Assembly (NCBI GenBank): GCA_035527715.1 | Contig: DATKZY010000180.1 | Coordinates: 1 to 45,281, forward strand | DNA: 45,281 nucleotides | Direction: 5' to 3' | Origin: DSUN01 sp035527715 | Lineage (GTDB): Bacteria; Planctomycetota; PUPC01; DSUN01 | In this document: one piece after another, positions 17,865 to 24,613 of the stretch | How positions within the stretch are numbered: the stretch's first letter is position 1 | Layout: each line of letters opens with the position of its first letter | Position numbers and translations under genes: made by a program | The notes under the pieces: generated by a model | Database searches by the model: none | Told to the model about the DNA's origin: nothing | What the model saw: the letters and a program-made list of their open reading frames with translations, nothing else

Positions 17865-18812
17865 ATGGCTGTTGACACGGGGCCGCTGTTCGAGACGCTG
17901 ACGGTCAAGGGCAAGACGTTGCGGAACCGCATCGTGATGCCGCCGATGGTGGTGCTGCGGGGCCTCGCGACGCCCGAGGGGGTCGAGTGGTACGGGCGGC
18001 ACGCGCGCGGCGGGGTGGCGCTGGTCATCGTCGAGGCGACGGCGGTCAACCGCTTCGGCGCCGAGCTGACGGCCGAGAATCTCAAGCCGCTGGTGGACGC
18101 GATTCACGCGGGTGGCGCGCTGGCGGCCATTCAGCTCTTCCCCGTGAGCTTCGGGCGTCCCATCTCCCCCGCGATGCTCAAGCGCGACGAGATCGAGGCG
18201 ATCATCGCCGCGTACCGCGTGGCGGCGGGCATCTGCGCCGAGGCGGGCTTCGACGGCGTCGAGCCCCACGGCGCTCACGGCTACGTGCTGAACCTCTTCT
18301 TCAGCCCGGTGAAGAACCGCCGCAAGGACGAGTTCGGCGGCGAGCTGGCGAACCGCATGCGGATGGCCCTCGCGGTGGTCGAGGCCGCGCGGCAGGGCGT
18401 TGGCGACGGCGGCCTGCTCCTCTACCGCCACACGCCGGTGGGCCAGGGCTACGGCATCGAGGAGGGCCTTGTCCTCGCCGAGCAGCTTGTGAAGGCGGGG
18501 GTGGACATCCTGGACCTCTCGCCGTCGAGCATCGAGGCCCCGGGCGACCGGGCCGCGCCGTTCAAGAAGCTCGGCGTGCCCGTCATCGCGGTGAACCACC
18601 TCGACGAAGTCGAGCGCGCCCTGGAGGCGCTGCGAGAGGGGCGGGCGGACCTTATCGCGGTCGGCCGCGGCCTCATCGCCGACCCCGACTGGCCGGCCAA
18701 GGTGAAGGAGGGCCGCGTGGACGACATTGTGAAATGCACCCGCTGCGACGAGAAGTGCTTCGGCAACCTCAAGAAGGGCATTCCGATCGAATGCACCCAG
18801 TGGGAAGGATGA
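17865..18812 (+). CDS. Old Yellow Enzyme-family NADH:flavin oxidoreductase
   Basis: A 315-residue FMN-binding TIM-barrel oxidoreductase. Family signatures are the start LFETLTVKGKTLRNRIVMPPM, the segment VEPHGAHGYVLNLFFSPVKNRRKDEFGGE around the active site, and the phosphate-binding end ADLIAVGRGLIADPDWPAK. The C-terminus has four cysteines in a C-x2-C-x3-C-x11-C spacing (KCTRCDEKC...ECTQW), the [4Fe-4S] motif of the 2,4-dienoyl-CoA reductase branch, but the FAD/NADPH domain that normally follows is absent. It probably reduces an activated C=C bond with an external electron donor (inference). Start chosen from AGGAG at 17854-17858. The stop codon lies in a simple repeat. Confidence 0.88.
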   Translation: MAVDTGPLFETLTVKGKTLRNRIVMPPMVVLRGLATPEGVEWYGRHARGGVALVIVEATAVNRFGAELTAENLKPLVDAIHAGGALAAIQLFPVSFGRPISPAMLKRDEIEAIIAAYRVAAGICAEAGFDGVEPHGAHGYVLNLFFSPVKNRRKDEFGGELANRMRMALAVVEAARQGVGDGGLLLYRHTPVGQGYGIEEGLVLAEQLVKAGVDILDLSPSSIEAPGDRAAPFKKLGVPVIAVNHLDEVERALEALREGRADLIAVGRGLIADPDWPAKVKEGRVDDIVKCTRCDEKCFGNLKKGIPIECTQWEG

Positions 18813-18840
18813 ATGGATGGGTGGATGAATGGACGAATGA
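18807..18840. repeat. Dispersed GGATGAATGG-type simple repeat, copy 2
   Basis: Runs of GGATGAATGGATGGGTGG overlap the stop codon (18810-18812) of the preceding gene, so the repeat supplies the TGA. The inverted copy is at 13684-13707. Confidence 0.75.
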
Positions 18841-18932
18841 AAGATGGTGTTGTCGAGCTCCGCACCCGTGCCGCCAAGCCCCACGACCTGTGGCGGAAGA
18901 AGGGGTAGCGCAGAACGCCCGCCGAGGCATGC

Positions 18933-18961
18933 TTGACTTCTCGGCCTGGGGAGGATACAAT
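18933..18961 (+). promoter_or_regulatory. Sigma-70 promoter of the leucine leader and leuA
   Basis: TTGACT (18933-18938) and TACAAT (18956-18961) are 17 bases apart, close to consensus. The start of transcription would be near 18968, giving a leader RNA of about 200 bases that holds the leader peptide, antiterminator and terminator. Confidence 0.65.
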
Positions 18962-18991
18962 TCTCACGTGAGCAGTCAAGGAGCACCGGCC

Positions 18992-19090
18992 ATGCCCTGC
19001 GGCATGCAAGGACACATCAAGGAGAACCAGGCACTAGGCCTACGTCGCCTTACACTGGGCTACAGTGTGAGTGCGCCGCGCGGGTTCTAG
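18992..19090 (+). CDS. Leucine leader peptide of leuA
   Basis: A 32-codon reading frame with its own ribosome site (AAGGAG, 18978-18983, 8 bases before ATG). It encodes four leucines within eight residues (ALGLRRLTLGY) using CTA, CTA, CTT and CTG. CTA and CTT are rare here: leuA itself uses CTC and CTG almost only. The stop codon (19088-19090) lies inside the 5' arm of a predicted antiterminator. The product has no expected activity; its translation speed senses charged tRNA-Leu. An inner ATG at 19004 also works. This matches the design of classical amino-acid attenuators. Confidence 0.72.
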   Translation: MPCGMQGHIKENQALGLRRLTLGYSVSAPRGF

Positions 19091-19151
19091 GGCCGTCGCC
19101 ATACCGAGTATCGCGAGCAACGCCCCAAAGCCCACGCGGCCTTGGGGCGTT
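19087..19151 (+). promoter_or_regulatory. Leucine attenuator: mutually exclusive antiterminator and terminator
   Basis: Terminator: AACGCCCCAA (19119-19128) pairs perfectly with TTGGGGCGTT (19142-19151) and is followed by TCCTTT. Antiterminator: CTAGGGCCG (19087-19095) can pair with CGGCCTTGG (19137-19145), nine pairs with two G-U, which takes four bases of the terminator 3' arm. A ribosome finishing the leader covers the antiterminator arm and allows termination; one stalled at the Leu codons (19034-19057) leaves it free. A small hairpin ACACTG/CAGTGT (19052-19068) may pause polymerase. The run after the stem is not a full U-tract. Confidence 0.65.
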
Positions 19152-19175
19152 TCCTTTGGCGAAAGGATTTCCGCA

Positions 19176-20735
19176 ATGGCTGACCGAGTGATCATCTTCG
19201 ACACGACGCTCCGCGACGGCGAGCAATCGCCCGGCGCCAGCATGAACACCGCGGAGAAGATCGAGATCGCCCGCGCGCTGGCGGCGATGAGGGTGGACGT
19301 GATCGAGGCGGGCTTTCCGATCGCGTCGCCGGGCGACTTCGAGGCGGTGAGCCGCGTCGCCGCCGAGGTCAAGGGCGCGACTATCGCCGGCCTCGCCCGG
19401 GCGCTCGAGAAGGACATCCTCCGCGCCCATGAGGCCGTGAAGGGCGCCGAGCGGCCGCGCATCCACGTCTTCCTCGCCACCTCCAAGATCCACATGGAGC
19501 ACAAGCTCAAGAAGGCGAAGGAGGAGATCGTCCGCCTCGCCGTCGAGGGCGTGAAGCTCGCGCGAAACCTCGTGGGCGATGTGGAGTTCTCGCCCGAGGA
19601 CGCGTCGCGCACCGAGCCCGATTTCCTCTGCGAGGTGGTCGAGGCCACCATCGCCGCGGGCGCGACCACGGTGAACATTCCCGACACGGTGGGCTACGCC
19701 GAGCCCGAGCAGTTCGGCGCCCTCATCGCCACGCTCCGCAACCGCGTGCCGAACATTGACAAGGCGGTCATCAGCGTCCACTGCCACAACGACCTCGGGC
19801 TCGCCGTGGCCAACTCGCTCGCCGCGGTGAAGGCGGGGGCGCGGCAGGTCGAGTGCACGATCAACGGCCTCGGCGAGCGCGCGGGCAACGCCGCGCTCGA
19901 AGAGATCGTGATGAACCTCAAGACGCGTCGCGACTACTTCGGCGCGGATTCGGGCGTCCTCACCCAGCGGCTCGTGCCCACGAGCAAGCTCGTCGCCAGC
20001 CTCACCGGCCTCTTCGTCCAGCGCAACAAGGCCATCGTCGGCCTCAACGCCTTCGCCCACGAGGCCGGCATCCACCAGCACGGCATGCTCGTCAACAGCG
20101 CGTGCTACGAGATCATGCGGCCCGAGGACGTCGGGCTCCAGAAGAGCGACCTCGTGATCGGCAAGCACTCGGGCCACCACGCCATCGGCGACCGCGCCCG
20201 CGAGCTCGGCTACGAGCTCGCCGACGAGCAGCTCACCCAGGTCGTCGCCGAGGTGAAGGCCCTCGCCGACAAGAAGAAGCAGATCTTCGACGACGACCTC
20301 CGCACGATCATCGAGGGCGTTGCCGCCGAGGCCAAGGGGCTCTTCCGCCTGGTCAAGTTCCAGACGACCAGCGGCTCCACCACCATCCCCACGGCCACCG
20401 TCGTCCTCCAGCGCGACGATGAAGAGCCCGTGCAGGATGCCGCGACGGGCGATGGCCCGGTGGACGCCGTGTACAAGACCATTGACCGCATCACGGGGAT
20501 CACCGGCAAGCTGCTCGACTACCAGATTCGCGCGGTCACCAGCGGCAAGGACGCGCTGGGCGAGGCATCGCTGCTCTTCGAGTCCGAGGGCCTCCGCGTC
20601 TCGGGCCGCGCCGCCTCGACCGACATCCTCGAGGCGAGCGCCCAGGCCTACATCGTGGCCGTCAACAAGGTCGCCGCGCTCCTCAACCACAAGAAGAAGG
20701 CCAACGGCACCCCCGCGGCGGACGAACACCCGTGA
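19176..20735 (+). CDS. leuA: 2-isopropylmalate synthase
   Basis: A 519-residue enzyme condensing acetyl-CoA with 2-ketoisovalerate, the first committed step of leucine synthesis. The N-terminal TIM barrel opens with FDTTLRDGEQSPGASM, which holds the catalytic Arg-Asp and metal Asp, and has the metal/active-site block VHCHNDLGLAVANSLAA and NGLGERAGNAALEE. The linker HEAGIHQHGM...GKHSGHHAI and a C-terminal LeuA allosteric domain (about 385-505), the leucine feedback site, are both present, so this is the full bacterial LeuA type rather than homocitrate or citramalate synthase. AAGGA (19163-19167) precedes the ATG. Transcription is probably set by the attenuator just upstream. No other leu genes are next to it. 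Confidence 0.96.
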   Translation: MADRVIIFDTTLRDGEQSPGASMNTAEKIEIARALAAMRVDVIEAGFPIASPGDFEAVSRVAAEVKGATIAGLARALEKDILRAHEAVKGAERPRIHVFLATSKIHMEHKLKKAKEEIVRLAVEGVKLARNLVGDVEFSPEDASRTEPDFLCEVVEATIAAGATTVNIPDTVGYAEPEQFGALIATLRNRVPNIDKAVISVHCHNDLGLAVANSLAAVKAGARQVECTINGLGERAGNAALEEIVMNLKTRRDYFGADSGVLTQRLVPTSKLVASLTGLFVQRNKAIVGLNAFAHEAGIHQHGMLVNSACYEIMRPEDVGLQKSDLVIGKHSGHHAIGDRARELGYELADEQLTQVVAEVKALADKKKQIFDDDLRTIIEGVAAEAKGLFRLVKFQTTSGSTTIPTATVVLQRDDEEPVQDAATGDGPVDAVYKTIDRITGITGKLLDYQIRAVTSGKDALGEASLLFESEGLRVSGRAASTDILEASAQAYIVAVNKVAALLNHKKKANGTPAADEHP

Positions 20736-20839
20736 GGCGGCGACCGTGTGGCACAGCCGCCCTCGGCTGTGCGCGTTCGTAGTCCCGTGTTTACGTGGTC
20801 TTCATGAGAGCCTCGTGAAGGCGGGACTGCCAAGATGGC

Positions 20840-20995
20840 CAAGGTGGCCACTGCGCAACACAGGGGTTGGCCACCTTGAAATCAGGCCGGCAGACGGCAG
20901 GGCCGTACGCTGTAACGCCTGTGGTCATAATCACTTGCGGGTTGCATGCCGCGCCCAACGTCCGTCATCCCAGCCCCGTCAAGGTGGCCACCTTG
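20840..20995. repeat. Paired-hairpin element B (arms CAAGGTGGCCA)
   Basis: CAAGGTGGCCA (20840-20850) pairs with TGGCCACCTTG (20868-20878); the loop contains GCGCAACACAGGGG, nearly the loop of element A. After a 101-base spacer the same arm returns as a fused palindrome CAAGGTGGCCACCTTG (20980-20995). The spacer shares short strings with element A, such as ACGCC followed by CATAA. It lies in the 393-bp gap between leuA and the SUMF1 gene, which holds nothing else recognisable. Confidence 0.78.
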
Positions 20996-21128
20996 CCCAT
21001 GACCCGCGGCATCGGCGGCCCCGCGGCTTGACAACGGGGCCGCGGCCCTGCCATGCTGTGCTGCGATAGACGTAGCCGCGAGCGTCCCGCTTGTCGCTAT
21101 AGGAACCGGCAACCAGGAGGATGCTGCC

Positions 21129-22142
21129 ATGAGGGCGCTGGGGCGTCGTCGGGCGGGGTGGGGGCGGATGCCCGTTCCACCGGCGCTGGTGGTGCTGGCG
21201 GCGCTGGCAGGGTGTTCCGGCGACCCTGCCCCTGAGGAGCGGGTCGTGGACCTCGGCGGCAGGGTGAAGATGACCTTCGTCCTCATCCCCGCTGGCTCCT
21301 TCACGATGGGCAGCACAGATTCCGACACGAAAGCCGTCGTAGCCAAGTGGCCCCAGATCAGGGAGGGGGGGTTCAGCCATGAAAAGCCGGCCCACCGGGT
21401 AACGCTCTCCAAAGCCTTCAGCATGGGCAAGCACGAAGTCACGGTAGGACAGTTCCGCAGGTTCGTCGAGGCCTCCGGCTACAAGACCGACGCTGAGAAG
21501 GACGAACGGCACAAAGGGGCGCGCGTCCTCGCCGATGGCAAGGAGGAGCGTCGAGAAGATGCTTGTTGGCGCAATCCGTACTTCAAGCAGAGCGACGACC
21601 ACCCGGTGGTATGCGTGAGCTGGAACGACGCCCGGGCATTCGCCGACTGGCTGAATGCCACGGACAAGGCCAAGCCCGCGGGATCGAGCTATCGGCTGCC
21701 CACGGAGGCGGAATGGGAGTACGCCTGCCGGGCCGGCACCACAACTTGGTATCAGTGGGGCGACGACCCCGACAAGGGCAAGGGCTGGTGCAACGGCCCG
21801 GACCTGGCCGCCGGGAAGGCGTTCCCCACAATGCCCGTGTTCAACTGGGACGACGGGTACATGAACACGGCCCCTGTTGGGGCCTTCAAGGCAAATGCCT
21901 TCGGCCTGCACGACATGCACGGGAACGTCTGGGAGTGGTGCCAGGACCGATACTTTGAGTTCTACAGAGGCGACGAAACCGACCCGCGCGGTCCTCTGGA
22001 CGGGTCGCTCCGTGTTCTACGCGGCGGCTCCTGGATCAACCTTCCCTGTGGCCTGCGCTCGGCGCATCGTGAGTGGACCGGTCCTGAGTCCCGGCACAAC
22101 AATGTGGGGTTTCGGTTGGTGCTCGCCGCAGAACCCGGGTAG
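21129..22142 (+). CDS. SUMF1-domain (formylglycine-generating-enzyme family) lipoprotein
   Basis: A 337-residue protein with a lipoprotein signal (VVLAALAGCSGD; the cysteine is the lipid site) and a full SUMF1/EgtB/PvdO domain: FVLIPAGSFTMGSTD, KHEVTVGQFRRFVEA, HPVVCVSWNDARAFADWLN, YRLPTEAEWEYACRAG, GNVWEWCQD and LRGGSW. True formylglycine-generating enzymes have two catalytic cysteines in the C-terminal half; here the region after LRGGSWINLPCGLRSAHR has only one clear candidate, so catalysis on the sulfatase 2.5 kb downstream is doubtful. More probably it is a surface-anchored binding or modifying protein. AGGAGG at 21115-21120 supports the start. Confidence 0.88.
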   Translation: MRALGRRRAGWGRMPVPPALVVLAALAGCSGDPAPEERVVDLGGRVKMTFVLIPAGSFTMGSTDSDTKAVVAKWPQIREGGFSHEKPAHRVTLSKAFSMGKHEVTVGQFRRFVEASGYKTDAEKDERHKGARVLADGKEERREDACWRNPYFKQSDDHPVVCVSWNDARAFADWLNATDKAKPAGSSYRLPTEAEWEYACRAGTTTWYQWGDDPDKGKGWCNGPDLAAGKAFPTMPVFNWDDGYMNTAPVGAFKANAFGLHDMHGNVWEWCQDRYFEFYRGDETDPRGPLDGSLRVLRGGSWINLPCGLRSAHREWTGPESRHNNVGFRLVLAAEPG

Positions 22143-22203
22143 CCACCTGTTCGTCCCTGCGCCCCGCGTTCGCACGCATGGCCTCGGACGCCCCGGCATC
22201 CGT

Positions 22204-22508
22204 CGGGGTGCGTGTAATCTCCTACGGTCAAGGCATCCGCGTCTTGAGCCTCCGAAGGAGGCGACGGAATAAAGCCCACGGCGATGCTTGGGGAGCCGTG
22301 GGTTGACGATCCTCCCAGGGCCCAGCCCCCGAGGGGGGCGGCGGAGCTTCTTGGTGGTCTGAACGCTCCGTCGCCCCCTTCGGGGGCTACGCCTGTTTCT
22401 GGCACGCAAACCCACGGTTCCGCTTCGCTGCACCGTGGGCTTTACTCCGCCACGCCCTTCGGGCGTTCGCCTGCCACCCCTTGACCGTAGGAGATTACAC
22501 GCACCCCG
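22204..22508. mobile_element. 305-bp MITE-like element with perfect 30-bp terminal inverted repeats
   Basis: Termini at 22204-22233 and 22479-22508 are exact inverted copies over 30 bases (outer end CGGGGTGCGTGTAATCTCC). Inside are a second inverted pair (22266-22281 with 22433-22448, 15 of 16) and a central stem (22334-22347 with 22365-22378, 13 of 14), plus CCCACGG/CCGTGGG hairpins. There is no reading frame of note and no clear target duplication. It fills the space between the SUMF1 and phosphoesterase genes, ending 14 bp before the -35 box of the latter. A structured RNA is an alternative reading. Confidence 0.7.
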
Positions 22509-22521
22509 CGCGCATCGCCCA

Positions 22522-22550
22522 TTGCAGCGCGGGAGGAAGGACAGTATAAT
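22522..22550 (+). promoter_or_regulatory. Sigma-70 promoter of the phosphoesterase-sulfatase operon
   Basis: TTGCAG (22522-22527) and a consensus TATAAT (22545-22550) are spaced by 17 bases, 20 bases before the start codon at 22571, with GGAGG (22559-22563) between them. Very short predicted leader. Confidence 0.65.
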
Positions 22551-22570
22551 CCCTCCTCCGGAGGGCAGAG

Positions 22571-24613
22571 ATGCCGAAGACGCCGGCCAGTGTGACCTCG
22601 AAGATCGCTTGGGCGCTGCCAGCCGCTCTCGTGGCGGTGGCGTGCGGGATGTTGAGCGGTTGCGCGCCCATCCGCGACGGCTTCGCCGCGATCACCCCCT
22701 TCTACTCGATCCCGCGCGAGCAGGGCGCGGAGCTGTCCACACGGCCTATCGAGCCGTTCTCCGCCTTCCCGCGGCCGCCCGACGCCCGCACCCGCGTTCT
22801 CGACGTGCTCGAGGGGGCCGCGGCCGACGAGTTGGCGTCCCTGGGCTCGAGCGCGCGGCCTGGAGCGGACCACCGGCTCGTCGCCGAGTTCCTGACGATC
22901 AGCGACCTTCATCTCCGCGACGAGGAGGTCTATGCCGAGGGCCGGTCGAGCTACATCAACCGGCTGGTCTACTTCGACCGCTACGTGGCGGGTGCCATCC
23001 GCCGTTCCTTCGTCGAGCGGTTCGATGCGACGACGCTCGCCAGCTTCCTCATCGGGTATCGCAAGGAGGCGGCCTACGAGGCGGAGGCGCGGCGGCGAGC
23101 CGTCGCCGCCGGAACGGCCGACGCCTCGGTCGCGCCCTTCATCGTCCACACCGGCGACCTGTTGGACATCTCGACCTCGACCGAGCTGCTCTCGGCCCTG
23201 ACCATCGTGCGCGGCTGCCTGCCCCCGGGAAGCTCGCCGCCCTTCTGCTGCGTGGCAGGAAACCACGATGGCCAGGTCTTTGGCGCCGTGGAGAACCGCC
23301 GCGCCGACATGCGGATGCTGGGCGTCAACCTGGCCGAGTTCGTCCTCGGGCACCTGCGGATGGACCCTGCCTACACGGCCGACGGGTACTCGAGGGGCTT
23401 CGGCTTCGGGGCGAACGAGATCATCCGCAGGTTCCACCCGTGCAGTCCGGGACTGGAGGCCCCCGCGTCCGGCGATGGCGACCCCGTGTACGAGCCTGGC
23501 TGGAAGGGGCAGGCGGCACGGCAGGCCCGCGACCTCATTGCAGCAGCCATCGTGCGCTCCGATCGCGATGCGTCCCAACCAGGTCTCCAGAACCCAGCCC
23601 AGCGCGACAGCGGGACGGCGGACCCGCTCCGCCTGCCCATCGTGTTCAGCTCCGAGACCGAGGTGGATGACCGCGCCGACGGCGGAGAGCTTCAGCTCGG
23701 CTACTACCACTGGGACCAGCCGCTCGAGCGCCCGGTCGGCGGACTCCAGGGCATCCGCTACCTGGTGCTCGACACCCGTCGCCCCGGCTCGCTTCGTGGC
23801 TGGGTCGGCCTCGTGCAGCTCGGCTGGCTCTACAACCAGTTGGCCGACGCCTTGGCCCGCCGCTACGCCGTGGTGATCTTCGCCCACCACGGGCCTCGAG
23901 CCATGGCCAGGCCGTTCTGGGGCCTCGGCCTTGCCGAGACGCCGAACACTCGGATCTTCCACCGCCTCCTGACCAGCTTCCCCAACATCGTGGCCTACTT
24001 CCACGGGCACCAGCACTGGAACGAGCAGCAGGACTGGCCGACCCGCCACAGCCGCTTCCCTGTGATTCAGACGGGGTCCCTGTGCGATTTCCCCCAGGTC
24101 GGCCGCAAGGTGCGAATCTACGCCACCCAGACGCCCGATGGCGCCTGCACGGCACGGGTGGTGTCCGACTTCGTCCGTCCCCGCGTCACGGCCACGGACG
24201 CCGGCGATCTCGTGGGATCACTGCTCCGCGCCAGCCAGAGCGAGGCGCTCAGAGAGTTCAACGACGCGACGCGCACCTGGGCAGCCGTCCTCGGGCGTCT
24301 GACGTGTGGTTACGGGCTGTGGGCGCACCTGCGGCCCCAATTGCGCCCCATTGAGGCTGGCTGGGAGGAATGGCGCCGAGCCCACCTGCGCAGCGAACAC
24401 ACCGAGGTCCCACTCTCGTTCGACACGCCCCGCCCGCGCTCATCGCTTCTGAGTGGCTGGCCCTTCGTCGCGGGCGCACGCCAGCGTGGCCCGCTCGACG
24501 CCGCGAGCATCTTCGGCGCCGCGCGCGACCGCGCAAGCCGGATGCGGAACTACCTCGGTCTCGCCCCCATCCTGAGCGCGAGCCGCATCGAGGCAAAGGA
24601 GGCGGCACAATGA
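22571..24613 (+). CDS. Calcineurin-like metallophosphoesterase lipoprotein
   Basis: A 680-residue surface lipoprotein (LSGC lipobox, Cys31) of the metallophosphoesterase superfamily. All dinuclear metal motifs are present: SDLHLRD (Asp112, His114), TGDLLD (Asp196), AGNHDG (Asn231-His232), FAHHGP and GHQHWNE. Large inserts separate the motifs and a helical C-terminal segment of about 150 residues follows the core, making it about twice the usual size. Substrate is not predictable. Its stop codon overlaps the ATG of the sulfatase gene (ATGA), so the two are translationally coupled; a joint role in removing phosphate and sulfate from external substrates is plausible (inference). Confidence 0.9.
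   Translation: MPKTPASVTSKIAWALPAALVAVACGMLSGCAPIRDGFAAITPFYSIPREQGAELSTRPIEPFSAFPRPPDARTRVLDVLEGAAADELASLGSSARPGADHRLVAEFLTISDLHLRDEEVYAEGRSSYINRLVYFDRYVAGAIRRSFVERFDATTLASFLIGYRKEAAYEAEARRRAVAAGTADASVAPFIVHTGDLLDISTSTELLSALTIVRGCLPPGSSPPFCCVAGNHDGQVFGAVENRRADMRMLGVNLAEFVLGHLRMDPAYTADGYSRGFGFGANEIIRRFHPCSPGLEAPASGDGDPVYEPGWKGQAARQARDLIAAAIVRSDRDASQPGLQNPAQRDSGTADPLRLPIVFSSETEVDDRADGGELQLGYYHWDQPLERPVGGLQGIRYLVLDTRRPGSLRGWVGLVQLGWLYNQLADALARRYAVVIFAHHGPRAMARPFWGLGLAETPNTRIFHRLLTSFPNIVAYFHGHQHWNEQQDWPTRHSRFPVIQTGSLCDFPQVGRKVRIYATQTPDGACTARVVSDFVRPRVTATDAGDLVGSLLRASQSEALREFNDATRTWAAVLGRLTCGYGLWAHLRPQLRPIEAGWEEWRRAHLRSEHTEVPLSFDTPRPRSSLLSGWPFVAGARQRGPLDAASIFGAARDRASRMRNYLGLAPILSASRIEAKEAAQ

Noticed and set aside
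19050..20729. 559-codon minus-strand frame across leuA
   Set aside because: Mirror of the leuA codons. leuA matches its family over the full length.
21028..21057. TTGACA as promoter of the SUMF1 gene
   Set aside because: The -35 box is perfect but nothing resembling a -10 box lies 16-19 bases downstream; the best candidate matches only two positions.
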